A DNA stretch of 45,567 bases from Synergistaceae bacterium (lineage in GTDB: Bacteria; Synergistota; Synergistia; Synergistales; Aminobacteriaceae): the NCBI GenBank assembly GCA_031274425.1, contig JAISQE010000139.1, positions 1 to 45,567 of the forward strand, given 5' to 3'. Of the stretch, positions 1 through 7,259 are shown piece by piece. A program made the position numbers and the translations under genes. Position 1 is the stretch's first letter. Each line of letters starts with the position of its first letter. Under the pieces are notes generated by a model. The model was given only the letters and a program-made list of their open reading frames with translations, was not told the DNA's origin and made no database searches.

Positions 1-51
1 TAGGGCATGGGGGGTTTGATAGAAAAAATCAAACAAAGGACGGTGCTATTG

Positions 52-231
52 ATGAAATTTTTTGCTGATTGCGCAACGATTGACGAGCTGAAATGTGAAT
101 ATCGCAGGCTGGTAATGCCCCACCACCCAGACAGGGGCGAGGACGTTGAAACCATGAAGCGAGTCAACGAGCAGTACGCGGAACGCCTGGAGTGGATAAG
201 AACTTCCTCGATCTTTTGGGGCGTCATGTAA
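52..231 (+). CDS. small J-domain protein (phage-type)
   Basis: A 59-residue protein that is almost entirely a J-domain: helix II with basic residues (EYRRLV), the invariant HPD tripeptide (HHPDRGED) and a third helix (ETMKRVNEQYAERLE). J-domains stimulate the ATPase of DnaK-type Hsp70. Stand-alone minimal versions like this are typical of phages and mobile elements. The start at 52 is preferred over an in-frame ATG at 7 because AAAGGA lies about 11 bases upstream and the J-domain begins at once (MKFFADC). It sits beside a Bro-N antirepressor remnant, which supports a prophage-derived scrap. No G/F or zinc-finger region is present, so it is not a housekeeping DnaJ. Confidence 0.7.
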   Translation: MKFFADCATIDELKCEYRRLVMPHHPDRGEDVETMKRVNEQYAERLEWIRTSSIFWGVM

Positions 232-242
232 ACTCCGTGTTT

Positions 243-547
243 TCAGATAGAGGGCAATATTTTTCCGGCAATGTGCTTCTGAAAAGGCAACGTGGCTGGT
301 TTGTCGGACCTGCAAGGTAGAAATAGACGCCCTGCTCCCTAAAGCCCGTCACTTGCTGTATTCCTCCGAGGGTCTGAACGGAACAGACCCCTTTCCACTC
401 CTCTGGGACATGCGCAATACTTCCCGCGTCACCCTTCCATATCCCGCCTATCGCTTCAACAACATCCTCGCAGACAAACATTGGCTCACTGTCCACCAAA
501 ACGATTCGTACTTTCTCAAACTCGAACACCTGCAAACAGCTATCCAT
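243..547 (-). pseudogene. Bro-N antirepressor, frameshifted prophage remnant
   Basis: The reading frame from 547 encodes a Bro-N domain (VRIVLVDSEPMFVCEDVVEAIGG, then REQGVYFYL). After YFYL the annotated frame loses all family resemblance. The next frame restores the Bro-N ending exactly (RSDKPATLPFQ, then AGKILPSI) and stops at 243. A single missing base near position 313 (in CTTGCAGG) explains this. The start at 547 is chosen because AGGAGG lies 8 bases upstream; an in-frame upstream ATG at 583 has no such site. Bro-N/KilA-N proteins are DNA-binding phage antirepressors. The gene lies 39 bases downstream of cysK on the same strand and may be read through from it. It could still be functional if the frameshift is a sequencing or assembly error. 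Confidence 0.75.
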
Positions 548-586
548 TTGATATGCCTCCTGTTCATTTTGCCTCCGCGCCAAGCC

Positions 587-1561
587 TTATTCCGGGTCCT
601 CCGAGAGTTGCGTGGAGAGGTAGCGCTCCCCGGAGTCCGGCAGTATCGCGACGATGTTTTTGTCTCTGTTTTCCTCGCGGGCCGCGACTTTGAGCGCCGC
701 CCAGACGGCCGCGCCGGCGGATATGCCGACGAGCACGCCCTCCTGACGGGCGACCTCCCGCGCCGTCGTGAACGCGTCTTCGTTGGCGACGCGCAGGATC
801 TCGTCGAGCAGAAATCGGTTCAACACCTTGGGCACGAACCCCGCGCCGATGCCCTGGATGCGGTGCGGTCCCGGCTGTCCCCCGGAGAGCACGGGCGAGG
901 CGTCCGGCTCGACGGCGACGACGCGCACGTCGCTTTTTCGGGCTTTGAGCACTTCCCCTACCCCGGTGATGGTCCCTCCCGTCCCCACGCCCGCCACGAG
1001 CACATCCACGTTGCCGCGCGTGTCGCGCCATATTTCCTCCGCGGTGGTCTCCCGGTGCGCCTGGGGGTTCGCGGGGTTGTCGAACTGCAGCGGCATGAAG
1101 CTGCCCGCGATCTGAACGTTGAGTTCGCGCGCCTTTTTGACCGCGCCGTTCATGCCCTCGCCGCCCGGGGTCAACACCAGGTCCGCGCCCAGCATCCGCA
1201 CCAGTTTGCGGCGCTCGATGGACATCGTCTCGGGCATGGTCAGGATCAACTTGTAGCCGCGGGAAGCGCAGGCAAAGGCCAGGCCTATTCCCGTGTTGCC
1301 GCTGGTCGGCTCAATCACCACGCTGCCGGGCGAAAGTTTCCCCTCGCGCTCGGCCGCCGTGAGCATGGCCGCGCCTATGCGGCATTTGACGCTGGCGAGC
1401 GGATTGAAAGACTCCACCTTGCCCAGAACCACGCCCGGCAACCCCGCGCCGATTTTCCCCAGCCTCACGAGGGGCGTGCCGCCGATGGCCTCCGTGATGT
1501 TTTCATAGACCCTCCAGCGGAACCCTCCGCCCGTTTTCTGCGCCTCATTCTGCTTTGTCAT
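587..1561 (-). CDS. cysK: cysteine synthase (O-acetylserine sulfhydrylase)
   Basis: A PLP-dependent fold-type II enzyme that makes L-cysteine from O-acetylserine and sulfide in the cytoplasm. Visible motifs are the Schiff-base lysine at about residue 59 (NPLASVK), the substrate loop PTSGNTG (85-91), the phosphate-binding GVGTGGT and the C-terminal DSGERYLST. The length (324 aa) is normal for CysK/CysM; the motifs favour CysK but the two cannot be separated with certainty. Its ATG overlaps the stop of the upstream ABC ATPase (ATGA), implying translational coupling. It is the last metabolic gene of the nitrogenase-like/sulfur-transport array. It is therefore the natural acceptor for sulfide released from imported organosulfur compounds (inference). 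Confidence 0.93.
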   Translation of the reverse strand: MTKQNEAQKTGGGFRWRVYENITEAIGGTPLVRLGKIGAGLPGVVLGKVESFNPLASVKCRIGAAMLTAAEREGKLSPGSVVIEPTSGNTGIGLAFACASRGYKLILTMPETMSIERRKLVRMLGADLVLTPGGEGMNGAVKKARELNVQIAGSFMPLQFDNPANPQAHRETTAEEIWRDTRGNVDVLVAGVGTGGTITGVGEVLKARKSDVRVVAVEPDASPVLSGGQPGPHRIQGIGAGFVPKVLNRFLLDEILRVANEDAFTTAREVARQEGVLVGISAGAAVWAALKVAAREENRDKNIVAILPDSGERYLSTQLSEDPE

Positions 1562-2430
1562 ATCGAATACTCGCTTTCATGGTCGATATCGTACTTGAAC
1601 AGCGCCTCAATGCGCCGTTTGAACGCCAGCAGCTCCGGGGCGCTGCGCCGGCGCGGGCGTTGCGTGGGGATCGTGAACTTGTTGCGCACGGAACCGGGCT
1701 GCGGGGAGAAGATCACGATTTCGTCGGAAAGGTAGAGCGCCTCGTCCGTGTCGTGGGTCACCAACACGATCGTGATGCCGGTTTCCTGCCACAGGCGCAG
1801 CAGCTCGTCCTGCAGGCGCTCCCGCGTGATCGTGTCCACCGCGGCAAAGGGCTCGTCCATCAGGATGATCTTGGGCTCCACCGCAAGGGCGCGCGCCAGA
1901 GCCAACCGCTGCCTCATGCCGCCTGAGAGCTGCGACGGGTATTTGTTGAGCGAATCGCCGAGCCCCGCCTTTTTCAAGAACGCGACGGCGCGCTCCTCCC
2001 GCTCTTCGCGGGGCATACGGCGCAGCGAAAGGGGGAAGGTCACGTTCTGCAGCACCGTCATCCAGGGGAAGACGGCGTAGTCCTGAAATATCATGGCAAT
2101 ATCGTGCTTGGGCCTGTTTTTGAACATGCCGTTGGCGAGCGGGGAGAGAAACTGGTATTTGCGCCGATAGGCCTCCATCTCCTTGCGGGTCGCCGGCAGC
2201 GGTTCCAGCACCTGCACCCCGTCGATATAAACCGAGCCCTCCGTGGGGGCCTGCAAACCCGCCAGGATCTCGAGAAAGGTGGACTTTCCGCAGCCCGATG
2301 GTCCCAAAATGCTCACGATCTTGCCGTCGGGGATTTTGAGCGACACGGAAAGCACCGCCGTCAGGCCCTCGGCGGTACGATTTTCGTTGACGATAGAAAA
2401 AAACTTGCTGATTCCGCGCGCTTCGATCAT
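1558..2430 (-). CDS. ABC transporter ATPase, nitrate/sulfonate/taurine type
   Basis: A nucleotide-binding subunit of an SsuB/TauB-type importer. Walker A is GPSGCGKS (43-50), the Q-loop is in IFQDY (about 114-118), the signature is LSGGMRQR (168-175), Walker B is IILMDEP (188-194) and the H-loop is VTHDTDEA. An unusual insertion of about 36 residues (roughly 74-109, rich in basic and aromatic residues) separates the first beta-sheet region from the Q-loop and is absent from typical SsuB. It lies 10 bases downstream of the permease and overlaps cysK by 4 bases. The family imports sulfonates, taurine, nitrate or thiamine precursors. The sulfur context favours an organosulfur substrate, but the substrate cannot be read from sequence. 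Confidence 0.85.
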   Translation of the reverse strand: MIEARGISKFFSIVNENRTAEGLTAVLSVSLKIPDGKIVSILGPSGCGKSTFLEILAGLQAPTEGSVYIDGVQVLEPLPATRKEMEAYRRKYQFLSPLANGMFKNRPKHDIAMIFQDYAVFPWMTVLQNVTFPLSLRRMPREEREERAVAFLKKAGLGDSLNKYPSQLSGGMRQRLALARALAVEPKIILMDEPFAAVDTITRERLQDELLRLWQETGITIVLVTHDTDEALYLSDEIVIFSPQPGSVRNKFTIPTQRPRRRSAPELLAFKRRIEALFKYDIDHESEYSI

Positions 2431-2440
2431 GTTCGTTCTC

Positions 2441-3265
2441 CTATCTCCCGATCTTCCACACCGACAGCTTGAGTTCCAGAAACTTCAGGACCTCGATCAA
2501 GAACCACCCGATGACGCCCAGCACCGCCATGCAGACCACCATCACCGGTATCTGGAAAAAATCTTTGGCCTCCACCAGCATGTAACCGAGCCCGCTGCGG
2601 CCGCCGTACATTTCCGCGATGACGAGCATCACCAGACCCATGGCCACGCCCGTCTTCACGCTCATGATGATGGACCCCAGCGCGTGCCAGATGTACACGT
2701 GCAGGATCAGCGTCAGCTCGCTCGCGCCGAATACGCGCGCGGAGGCCAGATAGCGGGGTTCCGTGTCCTTTACGGCCTGATACGTGTTGAAAAGAATGGG
2801 ATAAAACGCCCCCAAAAAAATCAAAAACGTCTGCATCGGCAAGCCGATGCCAAAGAGGATGATGGTGACGGGCACCCAGGCGGGCGGCGGAACGGGCGCC
2901 AGAAGCTGGAACAGGGGCAACACGCGCTTGCGTATGGCCAAGTTCCAGCCCATCAGAATGCCGATGGGTATGGCCGTCGCGATCGCGATGCCGAGCCCCA
3001 AAAAAAACTTGCCCATGCTGTGTCCGATATGTGTGAGCAAGCGCCCGCGGGTCAAGAGCTCCCAGAAAGTGACCGACACGGTGCTCAACGGCGGCGCCAG
3101 CGTGCTCGGAACCACCCCCAGGCGCGGCAGAAGCTCCCACAAAGCCAACAGGGGAACCAGGACGGTGAGGAACTCCCATGAAAACAGGCTGCCCAGGGCG
3201 TTTCTTAAAAAATAACCCACCTCCCGCAATATCAGCCTTACGCCTCTGGTCTCGTAACGATTCAT
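2441..3265 (-). CDS. ABC transporter permease, nitrate/sulfonate/taurine type
   Basis: A BPD-type inner-membrane permease of the SsuC/TauC family with about six membrane segments and the EAA-like cytoplasmic loop (ASARVFGASE...). The start at 3265 (MNRYETRG) is chosen over an in-frame ATG at 3385. The upstream extension is an implausible Lys-rich stretch antiparallel to nothing conserved, and it would overlap the preceding substrate-binding protein gene by 86 bases. AAGGG lies about 11 bases before 3265. The gene sits between the substrate-binding proteins and the ATPase, completing a canonical importer. Confidence 0.85.
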   Translation of the reverse strand: MNRYETRGVRLILREVGYFLRNALGSLFSWEFLTVLVPLLALWELLPRLGVVPSTLAPPLSTVSVTFWELLTRGRLLTHIGHSMGKFFLGLGIAIATAIPIGILMGWNLAIRKRVLPLFQLLAPVPPPAWVPVTIILFGIGLPMQTFLIFLGAFYPILFNTYQAVKDTEPRYLASARVFGASELTLILHVYIWHALGSIIMSVKTGVAMGLVMLVIAEMYGGRSGLGYMLVEAKDFFQIPVMVVCMAVLGVIGWFLIEVLKFLELKLSVWKIGR

Positions 3266-3299
3266 GCGACGTCGCCCTTTCTTGTCCTCTTCCTTTTTG

Positions 3300-4283
3300 T
3301 CACTTGTTTTCCTCTTCTTTTTCCGCGTCTTCCTGATCTTCGTCTTCCCGCTCCTCATCTTCTTCGACAACGCGAATCCCGTCATCGTCTAGAAATTCCG
3401 TCAGAAGGGCGATCAAGGAGTCGTCCGCGCGACCGAACTCCGGCACGGGCTGACCCTCCAACACTTGGAAGGGCAGGGCGGTCTTGCCGGCCGTGGCGCG
3501 CCTCAGGGCATCGGGGCCCTCCGCCTCCGCCAGCAACAGAAAATTCGCGAGGGCCTCGCCCTTCTCTTTTTGTTCTTTCCGCACCAACAGCACCTGCACG
3601 GCTTGGTCCACGATGGCCGGGCAGCACTCGTCTCCGGGCTGAACGTCCCAGTTCTGGTAAAGCACGGAATGCCCCTGGTGGATCGCGACCGCGGCAAAGG
3701 CTCCCTTGATGACGGCGGCGTCCGCCGTTTTCGACTCCAGCGCCGGGATCATGGCGTCGAAGGGCATCACCTCGTAAGAGACGCCGGACAAGTCGGCGTG
3801 CATCCGCTCGGCGTCTTTCAGCAATGCCTTGAGTAACACGCACTCGGGCGAGGAAACGGCTATTTTGATGCCGTTTAGCTCACCCAGGCGCAGGTTCAGT
3901 CCCTTGCGCAACACCAGCGTCGCGCCGTAGGGAAACGTGATCCTGCCCATTCCGGTCAAATTTTCGAACCCCGGCAGCTTTTCCAGGCTTTTGACCTTTT
4001 CGATCTCCACGAAGCCGCCGTCGAGTCCGCCGGAGAGGAGCGCGTAACCGATGTCGGCCGTGGAGTTGAATTTTACCGCGTCGAAGTCCTCCCATCCCTC
4101 TTTCTCGGAGGCGAGGTAAAGAGCCGCGACCAGGTTCCCGCCGCTGTGGCCGATCTTGAACCGCGCCGCCTCAGGGGTTCGAAACGCGTAAAACAGCAGG
4201 AGGGCGCTCGCGGCCACGACGAAAAATATCGAAAATATGGGGAATCTCGACAAAACCCTGAGACGCATGTCCTTCGCGGCCAT
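3300..4283 (-). CDS. membrane-anchored NMT1/SsuA-like substrate-binding protein
   Basis: A periplasmic binding protein of the NMT1/SsuA/TauA fold. An N-terminal hydrophobic segment (about 15-32) lacks an obvious signal-peptidase site, so the protein is probably membrane-tethered. The fold is seen in KIGHSGGNLVAALYLASEKEGW and in the pattern LNGIKIAVSSP. A cysteine pair (DECCP) lies in the C-terminal lobe. The last 25 or so residues are almost purely acidic (EEDEEREDEDQ...), which is odd for this family. The ATG directly follows the stop of the second binding protein (TAAATG), so translation is coupled. Having two binding-protein genes for a single permease/ATPase pair is unusual and suggests two ligands or a co-receptor. 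Confidence 0.75.
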   Translation of the reverse strand: MAAKDMRLRVLSRFPIFSIFFVVAASALLLFYAFRTPEAARFKIGHSGGNLVAALYLASEKEGWEDFDAVKFNSTADIGYALLSGGLDGGFVEIEKVKSLEKLPGFENLTGMGRITFPYGATLVLRKGLNLRLGELNGIKIAVSSPECVLLKALLKDAERMHADLSGVSYEVMPFDAMIPALESKTADAAVIKGAFAAVAIHQGHSVLYQNWDVQPGDECCPAIVDQAVQVLLVRKEQKEKGEALANFLLLAEAEGPDALRRATAGKTALPFQVLEGQPVPEFGRADDSLIALLTEFLDDDGIRVVEEDEEREDEDQEDAEKEEENK

Positions 4284-5264
4284 TTACCAGGTGATGCCCC
4301 TGAATGCCTCCGCGAACAGCTTATTGCCTGGGTTTTCTTTGATGCTGCCCAGTTTGAGCAGCTCGTCGCCCAGAAGTTTCAGGCCCTTCGTGTCGAGGAT
4401 GATGGTGAATTTCAGCCGGTCGTTGCCGTGTACGATCGCTTCCTTGGGCGCTCCGGTGTAGCGCGCGGCGATATCGACGATGTTGTCCGCGACGGGATTT
4501 GCGAGGATGACGGCGTTTGCCTCGTCGACGGCCTGAACGAAGCGCTTGAGTTCCTCGGCGCTGTTCGCCAGCACCCTGTCGCTGGCGTTGATGGTGCGGC
4601 ACGGAATGTTTGCGGAAACGTCCGGGAACAGCACCTTATAGCCCTGTAGCTCCGCTATGCTCACGTGCGGTTCTTCCAGAATTGCCCCGTCGACGCTCTT
4701 GGACTCGAGTGCCGCGATGGCGGGGCCTCCCGCGAGACGTTGCAGGTTGAACGAGCCGCCGGCGTCCAGCGCCTTCACCGTCAGCGAGATGACGGCCTCG
4801 CAGGTGGGGGAGATGCCGGCGATTTCCTTGCCTTTCAGGTCCGCGAAGGTCTCGATGGGGGAATCCGGCTCCACCAGCAGCACCGAGGTGCAGGGCTTCT
4901 TGACCTGCGCGATGGACTTTATGGGCGCTCCGTTGGCGATCGCCGCAATCGCGACGGTGGGGCAGGACCAGAACACGTCGGCCCCTCCCGAGACCACCAG
5001 GTCGCGGGCCGCGGCGTTGTCCGCCACGCTCTCGATGACGACGTCGAGTCCGTGCTTCTCGAAAATACCCAGCTCTTTGGCCACGTACAGGTTGAGGTGG
5101 TGCGTGGTGTTCGCGTCCGCGACCACAATTTTGGGCAGCGCCGCCTCCGCGAAACCCGCCGCGGAAAGGACCAACGCCAATACGCCGATCGCCGCCTTTC
5201 GAGCGAAAGAAGATGCGAAAAAAGAAGATGTGGAAGATGTGGAAAATATGAAGCTTTTTCTCAT
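4284..5264 (-). CDS. SsuA/NMT1-like substrate-binding protein
   Basis: A periplasmic solute-binding protein for a nitrate/sulfonate/taurine-type importer. It has a signal peptide of about 40 residues with a Ser/Thr/Phe-rich n-region followed by AAIGVLALVLSAAGFAEA. The mature protein starts ALPKIVVADANTTHHLNLYVAKELGIFEKHGLDV, the classic SsuA/TauA opening. The start at 5264 is set by GAGGAGG about 9 bases upstream; the frame is open further up but has no ribosome site. The mature part has family-typical motifs (FADLKGKEIAGISP). It is first in the four-gene importer module and lies 79 bases downstream of the NifH-like gene. Confidence 0.85.
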   Translation of the reverse strand: MRKSFIFSTSSTSSFFASSFARKAAIGVLALVLSAAGFAEAALPKIVVADANTTHHLNLYVAKELGIFEKHGLDVVIESVADNAAARDLVVSGGADVFWSCPTVAIAAIANGAPIKSIAQVKKPCTSVLLVEPDSPIETFADLKGKEIAGISPTCEAVISLTVKALDAGGSFNLQRLAGGPAIAALESKSVDGAILEEPHVSIAELQGYKVLFPDVSANIPCRTINASDRVLANSAEELKRFVQAVDEANAVILANPVADNIVDIAARYTGAPKEAIVHGNDRLKFTIILDTKGLKLLGDELLKLGSIKENPGNKLFAEAFRGITW

Positions 5265-5343
5265 AATGAAACCCTCCTCGGAAATAAATTGCACATAAAT
5301 GCAAACAACCTCGAACGGCGGAGCCCTTGAGTTCCGCCGCGCG

Positions 5344-6222
5344 TCATATCGCGGCTTTTTCTCCCTGGATCACCCCCGTTTCGATTTCGAGAAGGCGGTC
5401 CGCCCACTTCGCGGCCCAGTCGCGCAGAGCCGCCACGGTCAGGGGCTGAGGCGTCTCCGACACCTGGTGGGCCGCGATTTTCCGCGCCAGCTCGGTGTAC
5501 ACCTGCGCTTGCTTCGAGCCGGGGGCGGCCTCGATGGTGGTTTTCCCCGCGAGCTCGCTCTGCGTCACGGTGACCGAGCGCGGAACGTACTCCACAACCT
5601 TCGTCTTCGTCTCCGCCGCAAAATCGTCGATGATGGTCTTCGAGTAATCCTGGTTGATCGAGTTGGCGATAATCCCGCCTAGAAGCGCGCCGCCGGAGTT
5701 CGAATATTTTTTTATCCCGGTAAAAAGGTTGTTGGCCGCGTAAATCGCCATGAAGTCGGCGGAGGAGACCGTGAACACGTGCTCGGCGATTCCCTCCCGG
5801 ATGGGGACGGCGAAACCGCCGCAGACCACGTCCCCCAGAACGTCGAAAATCACGTAGTCGAGTTCGAGTTCCTCGAAAACATGCTGCTGCTTGAAGAGCT
5901 GCACCGCCGTGGTGATTCCCCTCCCCGCGCACCCCACCCCCGGCGAGGGCCCCCCGGCCTCCACGCAGTAAATGCCGTTGAACCCCTCGAACACCACGTC
6001 TTGGGCCTTGACCTTGTTGTTTCTGTCCCTGAGCGTATCCAGAACGGTGGGGATGTAGCTTCCGCCGCGCAGCGTGTTGGTCGAGTCGCTCTTGGGGTCG
6101 CAGCCGAACTGCATCACTTTGAAGCCGAACGTCGCAAGCGCCGCGCTGATGTTGGACGTCGTCGTCGATTTCCCTATGCCGCCCTTCCCGTATATTGCGA
6201 TCTGTTTTATCTTCTTTGCCAT
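5344..6222 (-). CDS. NifH-like Fe protein (ATP-dependent reductase component)
   Basis: A 292-residue homodimeric [4Fe-4S] ATPase that delivers electrons to a NifDK-like partner. The P-loop is GKGGIGKS (12-19). The cluster-ligand cysteines are C98 (GVGCAGRGI) and C134 (DVVCGGFAVP). The arginine that is ADP-ribosylated in some nitrogenases (R101) and the switch region FDVLGDVVCGGF are present. The start at 6222 has AAAGGA 8 bases upstream; the frame is open to 6342 but that extension lies in a repeat. All catalytic features of the NifH/BchL/ChlL/CfbC superfamily are intact. Assignment to a methylthio-alkane reductase-like group is inferred from the neighbours (MetNIQ, sulfonate-type importer, CysK). 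Canonical NifH cannot be excluded from this gene alone. Confidence 0.92.
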   Translation of the reverse strand: MAKKIKQIAIYGKGGIGKSTTTSNISAALATFGFKVMQFGCDPKSDSTNTLRGGSYIPTVLDTLRDRNNKVKAQDVVFEGFNGIYCVEAGGPSPGVGCAGRGITTAVQLFKQQHVFEELELDYVIFDVLGDVVCGGFAVPIREGIAEHVFTVSSADFMAIYAANNLFTGIKKYSNSGGALLGGIIANSINQDYSKTIIDDFAAETKTKVVEYVPRSVTVTQSELAGKTTIEAAPGSKQAQVYTELARKIAAHQVSETPQPLTVAALRDWAAKWADRLLEIETGVIQGEKAAI

Positions 6223-6243
6223 GACATTTTTCCTTTCGTTATT

Positions 6244-6362
6244 GGAATCAGGGGGGCGGGGCTCGCTCGGCCGCTTCGCGGTCCTGATGACGAAACTAAG
6301 CGATTCGCACAGCTCCTTCGTCGTTGGCTCTCTGCTTATCACTGGCCCCCCTGAAACCCCCC
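6244..6362 (-). repeat. MITE-like dispersed repeat, copy A
   Basis: A GC-rich element of about 119 bases. Read on the minus strand it starts GGGGTTTCAGGGGGGCCAGT and ends GCCCCGCCCCCCTGATTCC, so its ends form an imperfect terminal inverted repeat (TCAGGGGGGC). It matches the plus-strand copy at 28088-28205 through its core: AGCCAACGACGAAGG against AGCCAGCGACGAAGG, then GTGCGAATCGCTTAGTTTC against GTGCGATTCGCTTAGTTTC. It lies inside the operon between the NifX-type gene and the NifH-like gene. No transposase is present. Confidence 0.8.
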
Positions 6363-6367
6363 GAATT

Positions 6368-6480
6368 GGCCCCAGGGAGGCGGAGCCCGCTCTAAGCGAC
6401 TCACTCCGCTTGTCGGTTCGCTGCTTATTGCTGGCCCCCCTGAAACCCCCGGATTGGGCTCAGGGGGCGGAGCGGGTTGG
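6368..6480 (-). repeat. dispersed repeat, shorter copy plus a partial end
   Basis: On the minus strand from 6452, GGGGGTTTCAGGGGGGCCAG begins a shortened copy. Its middle (AGTCGCTTAGAGCGGGCTCCGCC) drops part of the core of copy A. It abuts copy A head to tail. A further fragment (CCGCTCCGCCCCCTGAGCCC, 6456-6475) resembles the distal end of a third copy and reaches into the last codons of the upstream NifX-type gene, whose TGA stop lies within the element's CCCCCTGA. Confidence 0.65.
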
Positions 6481-6807
6481 TAAAGAACATAAAAAATTTA
6501 CGGCGTCCGCGATCGGTCCGCGGAATTCGACGCATTCGACCCCCCTCGCGTAAAGCGTCGCGTAGGGCCATCGTCCGATCCGGCTGACTACGACGAAGGC
6601 GCAATCGGAAAGAGCGTTCGCCGCCGCGTCCATGGCCTCATCCGTGTCGCCAGCGCCGCAGAGGGCGAAGGCGGGCCTCTCTTCCACGACGCGATAGCTT
6701 CCGCTCGCGCCGTCAACTTCTACGATGGTGAATCGGGAGCACTGCCCGAAGTGCAGGTCCACGTTCTCCCCGTCCGCGCTGGCGATCGCCGCTTTATATT
6801 TCTCCAT
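6460..6807 (-). CDS. NifX/NifB-C-terminal-type cofactor-binding protein 1
   Basis: A 115-residue protein of the dinitrogenase iron-molybdenum cofactor family (NifX/NafY/NifB C-terminal domain, RNase H-like fold). The family pattern is AAIASADGENVDLHFGQCSRFTIVEV, with the conserved HFG(x)C(x)RF. It is followed by a SDCAFVVVSRIGRWPYATLYARGVE motif in which the usual GxxP/A element is modified. These proteins bind or escort nitrogenase-type metal clusters. GGAGG lies 10 bases before the ATG. The C-terminus (SLPTRSAP) and stop codon derive from a dispersed repeat, so the original tail may have been replaced. It is paired with a second paralogue immediately upstream. Confidence 0.85.
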   Translation of the reverse strand: MEKYKAAIASADGENVDLHFGQCSRFTIVEVDGASGSYRVVEERPAFALCGAGDTDEAMDAAANALSDCAFVVVSRIGRWPYATLYARGVECVEFRGPIADAVNFLCSLPTRSAP

Positions 6808-6845
6808 GAGAAAAACGCCTCCATGCTCTGCTTCTACTGTCGCTC

Positions 6846-7217
6846 CTATCCATTTTCTCTCGATTCCCTTTCGTTTTCTTTCACGATCTCATCGAGCACC
6901 CGGTCGATTCTTTCTTCGATCTGAAAGATCCTCATGCCCCGTTCGATAAAAAACTTCGCCGGAGTTGCGCCGATTTTCGCCACAAAAAGGGCGTCGCAGT
7001 CGCTCAAAAGCGCGGCGACCTTTTCCAGGCTCTCGCGATGATGCGCTGTCCCCTGCTCGACGGGGCCTTGAGCGGGTATCCGGTAGTGACGCCGTTTCTC
7101 CAGAAAGATGGGCGCGCGCGAGCCGCCAAGGTCGTACACAAAGAAAGAGGTGGCGCGCCCGTAATGGTAGTCGATGAAATTGCCGTCGCTGGAAGCGAAG
7201 GCGGCTCGCTTTATCAT
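6846..7217 (-). CDS. NifX/NifB-C-terminal-type cofactor-binding protein 2
   Basis: A 123-residue paralogue of the downstream gene: MIKRAAFASSDGNFIDYHYGRATSFFVYDLGG gives the family's opening, with HYG in place of HFG. The later ALLSDCDALFVAKIGATPAKFFIERGMRIFQIE matches the second half of the domain. A charged C-terminal tail (DEIVKENERESRENG) follows. The ATG at 7217 is chosen; a TTG two codons earlier at 7223 is possible and the ribosome site is weak. It sits between MetQ and the first NifX-type protein. A role in handling the cluster of the NifDK-like enzyme is inferred from family and position. Confidence 0.8.
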   Translation of the reverse strand: MIKRAAFASSDGNFIDYHYGRATSFFVYDLGGSRAPIFLEKRRHYRIPAQGPVEQGTAHHRESLEKVAALLSDCDALFVAKIGATPAKFFIERGMRIFQIEERIDRVLDEIVKENERESRENG

Positions 7218-7234
7218 ATACAACGGTTTCCGTC

Positions 7235-7259
7235 AAAACCGGCGGTTTTAAAACGCCGG
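7235..7259 (-). terminator. weak intrinsic terminator after metQ
   Basis: On the minus strand the metQ stop is embedded in a hairpin with arms CCGGCG and CGCCGG and loop TTTTAAAAC, followed by TTTTG. The stem is short and the T-run only four, so it is more likely a processing or partial terminator separating metQ from the downstream genes than a full stop. Confidence 0.4.

Noticed and set aside
353-1735. A 460-codon open frame on the plus strand
   Set aside because: It runs antisense to Bro-N, cysK and the ABC ATPase, all of which have strong motifs.
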